Below are positions 1-8,045 of a DNA stretch of 38,058 bases, one piece after another. The stretch spans positions 1 through 38,058 of the forward strand of contig JAKOSR010000057.1 in NCBI GenBank assembly GCA_029777225.1. The letters run 5' to 3'. The DNA comes from Chloroflexota bacterium. Lineage in GTDB: Bacteria; Chloroflexota; Anaerolineae; Anaerolineales; Anaerolineaceae. The translations under genes and the position numbers were made by a program. Each line of letters begins with the position of its first letter. Positions within the stretch are counted from its first letter, which is position 1. A model generated the notes under the pieces. That model saw only the letters and a list, made by a program, of their open reading frames with translations, was not told where the DNA came from and searched no databases.

Positions 1-65
1 GCGCCATACCTAATCAGCGTGTGTTCCGCACTAACCATCCGCATCGATTTGTTCGCGCGGATCAT
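1..65 (-). CDS. 5' end of an unidentified gene, cut by the left window edge
   Basis: An ATG on the minus strand at 63-65 opens a frame that runs without stop to base 1 and gives about 21 residues (begins MIRANKSMRMVSAEH). An AGGAG lies at 78-82, 12 bases upstream, which is a long spacing. A good promoter lies at 96-124. I do not recognise the protein from this fragment. The call rests on the promoter, the SD-like motif and the open frame, so it remains tentative. Confidence 0.45.
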   Translation of the reverse strand, partial: MIRANKSMRMVSAEHTLIRYG

Positions 66-95
66 ATCTTAAGCTAACTCCTGCATAGTGACTCT

Positions 96-124
96 ATTAT
101 ACCCGATGTGGACGGAAGTTCCAA
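96..124 (-). promoter_or_regulatory. Sigma-70-type promoter for the leftward edge gene
   Basis: On the minus strand TTGGAA (119-124) and TATAAT (96-101) are separated by exactly 17 bases. The -35 hexamer sits almost against the terminator of the upstream araC-type gene (127-160), so the two units are separated within a few bases. Confidence 0.6.
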
Positions 125-126
125 CA

Positions 127-160
127 AAAACGCCGGATTCGATGGAAAATCCGGCGTTTT
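127..160 (-). terminator. Intrinsic terminator of the AraC-type regulator gene
   Basis: Inverted repeat AAAACGCCGGAT (127-138) and ATCCGGCGTTTT (149-160), with a 10-base loop. Runs of A on the left and T on the right let it act on both strands. It lies 20 bases past the stop of the leftward regulator gene. Confidence 0.85.
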
Positions 161-179
161 TTTATCGCGCGGGTTGACA

Positions 180-1094
180 TTATCCGATTGGTTCCACTGG
201 CCAGGCTTCGATGTATCCGCGGTATCCGCGTGGCTCGAGTTGAAAGCGTGGCGCGGCTTCGGGTGCCCATTGGTAACCGTAGAGGGTTGGGTCGAAGCGC
301 TTGATTTGCTCCCAAACCTGCCCGATAGCCTCTTCATAGACATCGTCGTTATAGGGTTCGCCCTGGAATACCATCATGTTGCAGGAGGGCAGGTCCATCA
401 GGTCGTAACCCTCGGGGACGGGTTGGCTGTAATCGAGGGGCAGTTCAACGCCCTGCACGTACTTCGACGTCCCGGGCAGGATGAGATGCTCCGGGAGCCA
501 CAGCCCAACGGGTTCGTAAAGCGCCTCCCTGACGCCGCAGAGCACATCCCAGACATCACACCCGACCTCTTCACAGAAGGCGTAATAATCCTGGGCGTTT
601 ATGCCACGTTTGAGCAATAATTTTCGAGATGGCCGTTCGACCACCTGGACAAAAATCGCCTTGGTTTTATTTGAGTTGTCCATGTTTGTTGTTCCTTTCC
701 TGGGAAAATCCTGGTTTATCAGCACCCTGATTGGCAAAAAGCGACGCAAAGTGGCGTTCTGTTCGCGGTATGCCCGTGGGGCCAGCCCAAACTGGCGGGT
801 GAAGGCCCGGGTGAAGCCCGCGTGGGAAGAAAACACGAAATCAAAGGCTACGCTTGTGATGGTATCGCCTGACTCGCGCAGTCGCGCTGCCGCGCCGGAT
901 AAACGCGCCGCGCGCAGGTAGTCGAATGGGGTCTGGCCGGTGACCTCCTTGAACAGCCTGGCCGCGTGAAACGGCGAGTAACCTGCCGCATTCGCCAAAT
1001 CCCGCAGGGTGACCGGTTTGCGCAGGTGAGCGTCAATGAAAGCGCGCATGCGTTGGGTTGCGTCCTGTTCTGCCTTCCTGGTTGCCTGTGACAT
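180..1094 (-). CDS. AraC-family regulator with GyrI-like effector domain
   Basis: A 304-residue transcription factor. Residues 1-110 form the AraC double helix-turn-helix: LRDLANAAGYSPFHAARLFK is the first unit, and SVAFDFVFSSHAGFTRAFTRQFG-like sequence with the P-x-x-YR ending is the second. A linker leads to a GyrI-like small-molecule domain at about 145-304. In this family the DNA-binding domain is N-terminal and the C-terminal domain senses ligands; the ligand here is unknown. The start has no ribosome binding site, but a TAGAAT lies 7 bases upstream, so translation may be leaderless. It is followed by a strong terminator. The next gene upstream, a GNAT acetyltransferase on the same strand, is 78 bases away. 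Confidence 0.9.
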   Translation of the reverse strand: MSQATRKAEQDATQRMRAFIDAHLRKPVTLRDLANAAGYSPFHAARLFKEVTGQTPFDYLRAARLSGAAARLRESGDTITSVAFDFVFSSHAGFTRAFTRQFGLAPRAYREQNATLRRFLPIRVLINQDFPRKGTTNMDNSNKTKAIFVQVVERPSRKLLLKRGINAQDYYAFCEEVGCDVWDVLCGVREALYEPVGLWLPEHLILPGTSKYVQGVELPLDYSQPVPEGYDLMDLPSCNMMVFQGEPYNDDVYEEAIGQVWEQIKRFDPTLYGYQWAPEAAPRFQLEPRGYRGYIEAWPVEPIG

Positions 1095-1101
1095 ATCAAC
1101 G

Positions 1102-1107
1102 ATTCTA
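1102..1107 (-). promoter_or_regulatory. Candidate -10 element for a leaderless araC-type message
   Basis: Minus-strand TAGAAT ends 7 bases before the ATG at 1094, which would put the transcript start at or next to the start codon. No convincing -35 element is visible at 16-18 bases. Confidence 0.35.
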
Positions 1108-1172
1108 CAAGACTGTTCGATTTGAGCTTGACCGCGATTGCGGAAATCAGGAAGTAAATCGCTACCTTCAGC

Positions 1173-1658
1173 TTACCCAATGGGTGTTGTGGAGTTCTCG
1201 CGCAGGTTGGGCAACTTTTTCTCGTACACGAGCGCGTCCTCACCGCCATTGTAATAGCGCTTGATTTCGCCAATTGGGTTATAGCCGGCTTTTTCGTAGA
1301 GCCGGATGGCATCCTGGTTGGATTTACGTACGGACAGCCGAATGGTTGGCATCCCCATGGCTTGTTCACCAGCGGCAAGTAAACGGCGACCAAGGCCTTT
1401 ATGCCGCCAGCGTGGGGCAACGCCTATGGTTCCAATCCAGCCGACCTGTTTCGCGCGTTGAACCTCGCCCGAGAGGAAGGCGACCATCTCCTCTCCGTCG
1501 TCGACCTTGAGCCGTACCGTACCGGGGGAGACGAGCACGCCTAATAGTTCGATGAGGGGCCAGATGTCTTCCCTGGAAAAGCATTGTCTTTCAAGCCTGC
1601 GCAGGTGGGCCAAATCCCGCAGGCTCGCTTTTACAACGGGCAATTCCTGTTTTGGCAT
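1173..1658 (-). CDS. GNAT-family N-acetyltransferase (RimI-like)
   Basis: A 161-residue acetyl-CoA-dependent acetyltransferase. The core motif A is IGVAPRWRHKGLGRRLLAAG, with the RHKGLG pyrophosphate-binding loop. The later SVRKSNQDAIRLYEKAGY segment is the usual motif B of RimI-like enzymes (N..A..LYEK.GF). Substrate unknown; protein N-termini or small amines are typical. The start at 1658 is 3 bases after the stop of the ABC-F gene, and GAGGAG (1665-1670) inside that gene's end is the ribosome binding site, so the two are co-transcribed. Confidence 0.88.
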   Translation of the reverse strand: MPKQELPVVKASLRDLAHLRRLERQCFSREDIWPLIELLGVLVSPGTVRLKVDDGEEMVAFLSGEVQRAKQVGWIGTIGVAPRWRHKGLGRRLLAAGEQAMGMPTIRLSVRKSNQDAIRLYEKAGYNPIGEIKRYYNGGEDALVYEKKLPNLRENSTTPIG

Positions 1659-1661
1659 GGT

Positions 1662-3602
1662 TTACTCCTCCGGACCGGCTTCCTGCAGCGCCCAGGCGAG
1701 GTCCTCCCACCTGGACATCAAGGCTTCCAGCCTGGCGGCCAGGGCATGGTATTCCTCCGTCAGGCGGTTGAGGGTCTGCAGGTTGGCAGGGGGATTGGCC
1801 AGTTTGCTTTCGCACAGCGCTTTGTCGCGCTCGGTGGTGTGGATTTCTTCTTCCACCAGGTCCACTTTTTTTTGCAATTGCTGGCGCTGGTTGCGGCTGA
1901 GCTTGCGGCGTTCTGGTGCCGCGGTTGATGGTTCCTCCGCTGGTGCCGGGTTCGGAGCCGCTTGCTCCTCAGGCATGGGAGTGGGCACAACGCCATTCTT
2001 GAATTGCTTGTACTCGGAGTAGCTGCCCTTGAAGACGCGCAGCTCAGCCAAGGCTGTGTCCAGGTCCCAAACCTGGGTGGCAAGGGCGTCAATCAGGTAC
2101 CGGTCATGCGAGACCAACAGCACAGTGCCCGGGTATTCCGCCAGCACCTTTTGGAGCACTTCCTGGGTGGGGAGGTCCAGGTGGTTGGTGGGTTCATCCA
2201 GGAGCAGGAGGTTGGCATCCGAGAGGGAAAGCTTGGCCAGGGCAAGCCGGCCACGCTCCCCGCCTGAGAGCGTGGAAACCTGGGAAAAGACCTCTTCCCC
2301 GGTGAAGCCATACCTGGCCAGGTAATTGCGGACTTCGGCCGGCAACATGCTGGGGGCGCTCGCGTTGATTTCCTCCATCAGGGTGTTGGTGGCCACGAGC
2401 CCTTCGTGCGCCTGGGCGAAGTAACCCACTTTCAGACTGGCACCCAGTTCCGTGCGGCCCTCGTAAGAGGGAATTTGCCCGAGGATGGTCTTGAGGAAAG
2501 TCGTTGTCCCAGCGCCATTTGGGCCAATAATTGCGACACATTCACCCCGCTCAAGCACCAGGTCCGGCGAGCTAAAGAGCGGCCGGCCCTCATCCGCGTA
2601 ACCGACCTGCAGGCCATAGGTGCGCAACACGAGGTTACCAGAACGGCTAACCATGCCCAGGCGCAGGTGAACCGGGCGTACGTTTGCCTTGGGCGCGGTC
2701 AGGCGGGAATCGGCCAGCAGGCGTTCAAGCCGGCGCTGCCTGCCGCGCGCCTGGTTGTTGTTCTGGGTTCCCAAAAAGCGGCGGATATAATCTTCCTGCT
2801 TTTCGATGTATTCGGTTTGGGCTTCAAACTCGGCCAGCCGGCGGGCATAGCGGGCTTCGCGTTGCTGCAGGTAGGCCGAATAGTTGCCGCGGTAAACCTC
2901 GAGGGCAGGTGTCATTTCCCAAACCCACCGGGCTGCCTGGTCCAGGAAGTAGCGGTCATGCGAGACGATGACCACCGCACCGGTCCAGTCGCGCAGGTAG
3001 GCTTCCAGCCATTCCACCGCGTTGATATCGAGGTGGTTGCTGGGCTCATCCAGGAGCAGAAGGTCAGGGTCCTCCAACAACAGGCGTGCCAGGCGCGCGC
3101 GGGTGCGCTGGCCACCGGAAAGCTGGCTGAGCGGGCGGGTGTAGTCGGTTTCGCTGAAACCAAGGCCTGTCAGCGTCTGTTGAATCCGATTCGTGTAGGT
3201 ATAACCGCCCAGGAGTTCGAATTCGGACTGGAGACGGCCGTAGCGTTCAAGCACTGCCGGGTCGCAGGCAGGGTCCTGCATGTCCAGTTCCAGTTGGCGT
3301 AACTCCTCTGCCTTGTGAATAAGCATGTCGAAGGCCGAAAGGCAGGAATCCCAAAGCGTACCCACAGTTTCCTGGATGGCTTCCTGCGGAAGGTAGCCCA
3401 TTCGAAGCCCTTTTGCGCGGTGAACAGAGCCGGAAGTCGGCTCCTCTTCACCCGCCAGGATGCGCAGGAGGGTCGTTTTCCCCACCCCGTTTGGACCAAC
3501 AATGGCAATGCGGGCATGCCGGGGACCCGAAAGAGTGATGCCCTCAAAGATGTCCACCGGGCCGAAGGATTTCGCGAGGTTCTGCGTGGTTAATAGCGAC
3601 AT
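1662..3602 (-). CDS. ABC-F family ATPase, second Walker A degenerate
   Basis: A 646-residue soluble tandem ABC ATPase with no membrane segments, as in the ABC-F family, whose members act on the ribosome (translation factors or antibiotic resistance). NBD1 has Walker A GPNGVGKTT, signature LSGGQ and Walker B LLLLDEPSNHLD. An arginine-rich interdomain linker follows (GTQNNNQARGRQRRLERL). NBD2 has signature LSGGE and LLLLDEPTNHLD, but its Walker A reads GPNGAGTTT: the catalytic lysine at residue 366 is threonine (codon ACA, 2505-2507). A charged C-terminal coiled-coil extension spans about 560-640. The start has no ribosome binding site; an extended -10 lies 9 bases upstream. It heads a two-gene unit with the GNAT gene. 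Confidence 0.93.
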   Translation of the reverse strand: MSLLTTQNLAKSFGPVDIFEGITLSGPRHARIAIVGPNGVGKTTLLRILAGEEEPTSGSVHRAKGLRMGYLPQEAIQETVGTLWDSCLSAFDMLIHKAEELRQLELDMQDPACDPAVLERYGRLQSEFELLGGYTYTNRIQQTLTGLGFSETDYTRPLSQLSGGQRTRARLARLLLEDPDLLLLDEPSNHLDINAVEWLEAYLRDWTGAVVIVSHDRYFLDQAARWVWEMTPALEVYRGNYSAYLQQREARYARRLAEFEAQTEYIEKQEDYIRRFLGTQNNNQARGRQRRLERLLADSRLTAPKANVRPVHLRLGMVSRSGNLVLRTYGLQVGYADEGRPLFSSPDLVLERGECVAIIGPNGAGTTTFLKTILGQIPSYEGRTELGASLKVGYFAQAHEGLVATNTLMEEINASAPSMLPAEVRNYLARYGFTGEEVFSQVSTLSGGERGRLALAKLSLSDANLLLLDEPTNHLDLPTQEVLQKVLAEYPGTVLLVSHDRYLIDALATQVWDLDTALAELRVFKGSYSEYKQFKNGVVPTPMPEEQAAPNPAPAEEPSTAAPERRKLSRNQRQQLQKKVDLVEEEIHTTERDKALCESKLANPPANLQTLNRLTEEYHALAARLEALMSRWEDLAWALQEAGPEE

Positions 3603-3611
3603 AGCAGGAAA

Positions 3612-3620
3612 AGTATACCA
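3612..3620 (-). promoter_or_regulatory. Extended -10 promoter element of the ABC-F gene
   Basis: Minus-strand TGG-TATACT (TGnTATAMT type) ends 9 bases before the ATG at 3602. With no SD sequence present this suggests a leaderless or nearly leaderless message. Confidence 0.45.
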
Positions 3621-3658
3621 GCAGAGCGGGTAAAATCCACCAGCCTAAGCCCGCCCGC

Positions 3659-3674
3659 CCGCCAAGCTTGGCGG
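3659..3674. repeat. Perfect 16-base palindrome in the divergent gap
   Basis: CCGCCAAGCTTGGCGG reads the same on both strands. It lies in the 217-base gap between the divergent ABC-F and YbhN genes. No T tract follows, so it is unlikely to be a terminator. It could be an operator; nothing else in the gap beyond the two promoters was recognised. Confidence 0.6.
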
Positions 3675-3783
3675 TGCTGACCCAGGGCCAAACCTGTTTG
3701 TGCAGGTTGACCCACAGAGGGGGAGGTTCTCCCGTTGGGGACATGAAGGGATAACAGATACGCGTAAAGTTATCCAGCATTGT

Positions 3784-3812
3784 TTGGGAGAAAAACGTAC
3801 TGATGATACAAT
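3784..3812 (+). promoter_or_regulatory. Promoter of the YbhN/oxidoreductase pair
   Basis: TTGGGA (3784-3789), a 17-base spacer and TACAAT (3807-3812), ending 7 bases before the ATG at 3820. The predicted transcript start falls at the start codon. Confidence 0.5.
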
Positions 3813-3819
3813 CGAGGGC

Positions 3820-4908
3820 ATGAAGATTAAACGTTGGCATGTCTGGCTGGGGGTCCTTATCAGCGTTGTTTTTCTCTGGCTGGCCTTTCGAAAAGTTGAT
3901 TTTTCACTCGTCTGGCAATACCTGGGGCAGGCAAACTGGGCCTGGGTGCTGCTTGGGCTGGTGTTTTATTTCTTCGGCGTTGCGCTGCGGGCTTTTCGCT
4001 GGCAGGTGCTGCTGAACCCACTCAAACGGCTGCCCTGGCAAAGGCTCTTGCCAGTAGTCGCGATTGGTTACATGGGTAATAACGTGTATCCAGCCCGGGC
4101 GGGCGAACTGCTGCGCTCAGTGCTGCTGAAATCCAAGGACCAGGTTGATATTTCCGGCAGCCTGGCGACCATCGTGGTGGAAAGGCTGTTTGACGCGATT
4201 GTCATCCTGGGGCTGGTGTTACTTAACCTCAACCAGTTGACCTCCATGCCTGGAGCGGCAGATTGGGTTGGCAGCATCCAAAAAGGAGCTGTCATTGGGG
4301 GCATCGTTTTCCTGCTTTTGCTGTTGGTATTCCTGGGCATGGTTTTCTTCCATGGCACAACGCAAAAGGCGACCACCTGGCTGGTGGGGCACCTGGTGCC
4401 GGAAAAATTCCAGGCCACCCTCAATGAAATTGTGGCGCGGTTCATTAACGGTTTGTCCAGCTTACGGTCTCCGCTGGAGACGCTGAAAGTGTTGCTATTT
4501 TCAATTGCCATCTGGACCTGCGAAACGGGCCTGTATTGGGGTGTGATGCGCGCGATGGGCCTGGACCTAAGCTTTTTGAGCCTGATGTTGCTCAACGGCG
4601 TGATTAACCTGGTGCTGCTAGTGCCGGCCGCGCCGGGTGGATTGGGAACCTTTGACGCGGCGTGCAAAGCCATGCTGGTGCTCTTTGGGGTGGCGGCGGA
4701 ACAAGCGTTGGGGTACACCCTCATCCTGCGGGTGGCGCTGTGGGTGCCAATCACCGTTTTGGGCGCGATTTACTTCGTAAAGGAAGGCTTCAGCCTGAAA
4801 ACCGACGTGGGCAGCCTGAAAGAACAGTACACACCAGTCGGGGTGCCGCCAACAGGGATACCTGAAAAGAATGAAATAAACAGCAAGGACCACGAGAATC
4901 ATGAATGA
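3820..4908 (+). CDS. YbhN/UPF0104-type membrane protein (flippase-like, LPG synthase TM region)
   Basis: A 362-residue polytopic membrane protein with about eight hydrophobic helices. It resembles the transmembrane half of lysylphosphatidylglycerol synthases (UPF0104/YbhN family); the conserved motif GNNVYPARAGELLRSVLL (about 84-101) and VPAAPGGLGTFDAA near residue 270 are visible. No cytoplasmic lysyl-transferase domain follows, so lysine transfer is not implied. A longer frame opens at 3700, but the hydrophobic protein begins at MKIKRWHVWLG and the promoter sits just before it, so I use 3820. It overlaps the downstream oxidoreductase by 8 bases, suggesting translational coupling and perhaps a shared role in envelope lipid or glycan metabolism. 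Confidence 0.88.
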   Translation: MKIKRWHVWLGVLISVVFLWLAFRKVDFSLVWQYLGQANWAWVLLGLVFYFFGVALRAFRWQVLLNPLKRLPWQRLLPVVAIGYMGNNVYPARAGELLRSVLLKSKDQVDISGSLATIVVERLFDAIVILGLVLLNLNQLTSMPGAADWVGSIQKGAVIGGIVFLLLLLVFLGMVFFHGTTQKATTWLVGHLVPEKFQATLNEIVARFINGLSSLRSPLETLKVLLFSIAIWTCETGLYWGVMRAMGLDLSFLSLMLLNGVINLVLLVPAAPGGLGTFDAACKAMLVLFGVAAEQALGYTLILRVALWVPITVLGAIYFVKEGFSLKTDVGSLKEQYTPVGVPPTGIPEKNEINSKDHENHE

Positions 4909-6256
4909 AACCCAGCAACCCCGAAAAATCGCCATCATTGGCGCCGGCATTGGCGGCCTGAGTGCGGCTTATGACTTGGCGCGGGCGGGCCACACGGTGA
5001 CCATTTTTGAGGCGGGGGCCACCCCGGGCGGTTTGGCGGCAGGCTTCAAGGAACCCTACTGGGACTGGTCGGTGGAGAGGTTTTATCATCACTGGTTCGC
5101 GTCAGATAAGTACATGCTGGGGCTGATTGAGGAATTGGGCTGGTCGGACCAGGTCAGTTTCCCCAAACCTGTCAGCGTGATGTATTTTAAAAGCAAGTTT
5201 TACCCCTTTGATTCCATCCTGGCCGCCCTGCTTTACCCGGGTTTGGGTTGGGGGATTAACAAGATTCGCTTCGGACTGGTGGGGCTGTACCTGCGTCTGA
5301 CGAACCGCTGGAAACCGCTTGAAAAGACCACAACTGACGCCTGGATGCGCAAGTGGGCTGGCAATCAGGTGTATGAAAGCATGTGGCAGCCCATGATGGT
5401 GGGCAAGTTTGGCGAGAAATGGGCGGACAAGGTGAATATGGCCTGGATGTGGGCGCGGTTGCACTCACGCACCACGCGGCTTGGTACCTTCCAGGGTGGT
5501 TTCCAGGCCTTCGCGGATAAGTTTGCCGGGCATTTACAGGAAGCGGGCGTGGATATCCGCTACAACCACCGCGTGGCCGGGATTGACCTGACGGAAGAGG
5601 GCAGCTTGCGTGTGAGCCTGCAGAATGGGGAGACGTTCACGTTTGACCAGGTGCTGGTCACGCTGGCTCCGGGCATGATGGCTCGCATGGTACCGCAGCT
5701 GCCGCCTGAATACCTCGGTGGGCTATTGAACCTGAAGAGCATGGGCGCCGTGGTGATGACCCTGGCCATCAAGCATCCACTCTCACCGGACGGCTATTAC
5801 TGGTACAACATTCCCAAACAGGCGGGATATCCGTTCCTCTCACTGGTGGAACACACCAATTTCCTCAAGCCGGAGTATTTTGGTGGTGATCACATCCTCT
5901 ATATTGGCGACTACCTGGAAGTGGATCATCCCAACTTCCAGAAGAGCGACGAGGAGCTGCTGGCTGAATTTCTGCCTCATCTGACCAAAATCAACCCCGC
6001 TTTTCGTCCGGATTGGGTCAAGAAAGTCTGGGTCTCCAAGACCCCCTACGCCCAACCCATCCCGCTGGTTAACCACAGCCAGAACATCCCTGAGATTCGC
6101 ACACCCATCCCCGGACTTTACTTTGCCTGCATGAGCCAGGTCTATCCATGGGACCGCGGCACCAACTTTGCGGTGGAAATTGGACGCCGGGCCGGGAAGA
6201 TGATGATGGCTGACGCGATTGGTCCGAATGGAAGCGCGCCGCGCATTCTTTCCTGA
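4901..6256 (+). CDS. FAD-dependent oxidoreductase, protoporphyrinogen-oxidase/UDP-galactopyranose-mutase-like fold
   Basis: A 451-residue flavoprotein. The N-terminal Rossmann motif is IAIIGAGIGGLSAAYDLARAG with the acidic E of FEAGATPGG binding the ribose. The C-terminal FAD-contact segment is GLYFACMSQVYPWDRGTNFAVEIGRRAG. The pattern fits the NAD(P)/FAD amine-oxidase-like superfamily (COG1232-type). Substrate is unknown; no haem or carotenoid genes are nearby to support a precise name. Its ATG lies inside the 3' end of the YbhN gene (8-base overlap), so the two products are probably made together. Confidence 0.85.
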   Translation: MNETQQPRKIAIIGAGIGGLSAAYDLARAGHTVTIFEAGATPGGLAAGFKEPYWDWSVERFYHHWFASDKYMLGLIEELGWSDQVSFPKPVSVMYFKSKFYPFDSILAALLYPGLGWGINKIRFGLVGLYLRLTNRWKPLEKTTTDAWMRKWAGNQVYESMWQPMMVGKFGEKWADKVNMAWMWARLHSRTTRLGTFQGGFQAFADKFAGHLQEAGVDIRYNHRVAGIDLTEEGSLRVSLQNGETFTFDQVLVTLAPGMMARMVPQLPPEYLGGLLNLKSMGAVVMTLAIKHPLSPDGYYWYNIPKQAGYPFLSLVEHTNFLKPEYFGGDHILYIGDYLEVDHPNFQKSDEELLAEFLPHLTKINPAFRPDWVKKVWVSKTPYAQPIPLVNHSQNIPEIRTPIPGLYFACMSQVYPWDRGTNFAVEIGRRAGKMMMADAIGPNGSAPRILS

Positions 6257-6364
6257 TTCAAGAATTAGATTCACTATCTGATTCCAACCGGGTTCATTTT
6301 TGCCAAATAAGCTGTCATGACAAGACCCCACAGGTTGGAACAAATTATCGAATTATCACCTACT

Positions 6365-6384
6365 ACCCCATATATAGGGGTTTT
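6365..6384 (+). terminator. Weak candidate terminator after the oxidoreductase gene
   Basis: ACCCC and GGGGT arms flank a 7-base AT loop, followed by TTTTCTTT. The stem is short (5 bp), so strength is doubtful. Confidence 0.35.
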
Positions 6385-6546
6385 CTTTACCACCCTTCCC
6401 GGCCAAATGGGGGTGGCGGCAAACGCGAAATTGACGGGTTAATTTGTTAGCCAGACCCGATAAGTTTTAAGGTTTGGGGATTCTTAAAGAATCGCCAATC
6501 TTTAAGCCAGAAACACGCCTGCAAGGCGGAAATTCTTATTTCCAGG

Positions 6547-6555
6547 TGTTAGAAT
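6547..6555 (+). promoter_or_regulatory. Candidate extended -10 promoter of dnaA
   Basis: TGTTAGAAT matches TGnTATAAT-type extended -10 elements. It would give a leader of about 135 bases. No good -35 is visible. Confidence 0.35.
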
Positions 6556-6695
6556 CTTTTTACCGATTTTGGAAGACAGCGGCACAGTTATTTCATAAGT
6601 GAATCGCATCGGGAAGAACGTGATTCGCTTAGTTCAATATTTCTTAGCGCCGGGGAGGCGCGTCCTGCGCGGAGAGCAGGATACCAGGAGCAGCT

Positions 6696-8045
6696 ATGAA
6701 CGCAAAACAGGCATGGCAGGCAATGAACGGTCAACTTCAGATGGAAATCTCGAAGGCGACCTTTGATACCTGGGTCAAGCAGACCCAACTCATTGGCTAC
6801 GATGAGGACCAGGGTATCTTTAAGATTGGTGCTGCCAACGCTTATGCTTGTGACTGGCTGGATAGCCGCCTGAAGGTCACGATGATTAACAAACTCAGCG
6901 GCATGATGGCCCGGCCTGTGAACATCGTGTTTAGCGTATGGTCCCATCTAGCCACGGAGGAAGTGGACCAACAGCCCGAAAGCGCTCCCACGCATCGGGA
7001 AGCCGAGCTCCCAACCCTTGATTCCCACCTGAACAGCAAGTACCGTTTTGAAAATTTCATCGTTGGTTCCAACAACCGCCTGGCGCACGCGGCCAGCCTG
7101 GCCGTCGCGGAAAACCCCGCGCGGGCTTACAATCCCCTGTTCCTTTATGGCGGGGTTGGGTTGGGTAAGACGCACATCCTGCACGCAATTGGCAACACCG
7201 TGCTGCAACAAGGCAAAACGGTCCTCTATGTTTCTTCCGAGGAGTTCACCAACGACCTCGTCAACGCCATCCGCACCAAGACCACGACTGCCTTCCGCGA
7301 AAAATACCGCCAGGTGGACGTTTTGCTGATTGATGACATTCAATTCATCGCGGGCAAGGAATCCACCCAGGAAGAATTCTTCCACACCTTCAATACCTTG
7401 CACGGCCAGGATAAACAAATTGTGATGACCTCTGACCGTGCGCCCAAGGCTATGAGCACCCTGGAAGAACGCCTGCGTTCCCGTTTCGAGTGGGGACTGA
7501 CCGTGGACATCCAGCCCCCGGACTACGAAACCCGGGTTGCCATCCTCACCAGCAAAGCCGAAAAAGCCAACCGGAACGTCCCCATGGACGTGGTGGAATT
7601 GATCGCGAAATCCATCCAATCGAACATCCGCGAGCTGGAAGGCGCATGGAACCGTGTTTTAGCTTTTTCGGACCTGAGCGGCAAGCAACTTGACCTGCCA
7701 CTTGCCCAAAACGCGCTGGCTGACTTCCTACCCCAGCGATCACAGCTAACCGCGGATAATATCCTCGATACCGTGGCTGACTTCTTTGGCATCAGCACAG
7801 AGAGCATCACGGGGCGAGACAGATCCAAGGAAGTAGCCCTGCCCAGGCAGGTGGCTATGTACCTGATGCGCGAGGAAAGCGGCATTTCCCTGCCCAGGAT
7901 AGGCATGGAATTGGGCGGCCGCGATCACACCACGGTGATGTACGCCTGTGAAAAGGTTGCAGACATGATTGAGACCGACGACCGCATGCGCCGGCAGGTC
8001 CTGCAGCTGCGTGAGAAGCTCAACAGCCAGTATCAACTGGCCTGA
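6696..8045 (+). CDS. dnaA: Chromosomal replication initiator protein DnaA
   Basis: A 449-residue initiator ATPase with all four domains. Domain I (1-80) is the partner-binding N-terminus, and a short variable linker spans 85-112. The AAA+ domain has Walker A GGVGLGKTH (152-160), Walker B VDVLLIDDIQF and the arginine-finger region. C-terminal domain IV carries the DnaA-box recognition signature GGRDHTTVMYACEK. It binds ATP, multimerises at oriC and opens the duplex. The start is set by AGGAG (6686-6690) 6 bases before ATG. dnaN is not adjacent; instead polA converges on it, and the two coding regions overlap by 13 bases. Confidence 0.98.
   Translation: MNAKQAWQAMNGQLQMEISKATFDTWVKQTQLIGYDEDQGIFKIGAANAYACDWLDSRLKVTMINKLSGMMARPVNIVFSVWSHLATEEVDQQPESAPTHREAELPTLDSHLNSKYRFENFIVGSNNRLAHAASLAVAENPARAYNPLFLYGGVGLGKTHILHAIGNTVLQQGKTVLYVSSEEFTNDLVNAIRTKTTTAFREKYRQVDVLLIDDIQFIAGKESTQEEFFHTFNTLHGQDKQIVMTSDRAPKAMSTLEERLRSRFEWGLTVDIQPPDYETRVAILTSKAEKANRNVPMDVVELIAKSIQSNIRELEGAWNRVLAFSDLSGKQLDLPLAQNALADFLPQRSQLTADNILDTVADFFGISTESITGRDRSKEVALPRQVAMYLMREESGISLPRIGMELGGRDHTTVMYACEKVADMIETDDRMRRQVLQLREKLNSQYQLA

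Larger units (their letters stand above)
6257..6695 (+). other. 439-base intergenic region upstream of dnaA
   Basis: No gene found. It holds the weak terminator at 6365-6384, a near-perfect palindrome GATTCTTAAAGAATC at 6479-6493, a probable dnaA promoter near 6547-6555, and two small hairpins just before the dnaA ribosome binding site (stems 6647-6651/6657-6661 and 6063-type six-base arms at 6663-6668/6676-6681, i.e. TCCTGC with GCAGGA). I looked for TTATNCACA DnaA boxes on both strands and saw no convincing cluster, so I do not call oriC. Confidence 0.6.

Noticed and set aside
108..620. Rightward open frame opposite the AraC-type gene
   Set aside because: It begins inside the terminator stem and overlaps the regulator fully; no coding signals.
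2406..3302. Rightward 298-residue open frame opposite the ABC-F gene
   Set aside because: Antisense shadow of a clear ABC-F protein.
4068..4754. Leftward 228-residue open frame opposite the YbhN gene
   Set aside because: Antisense to an obvious membrane protein with conserved motifs.
6340..6360. TTATC repeats before dnaA considered as DnaA boxes
   Set aside because: They do not match TTATNCACA beyond five bases and are not clustered.
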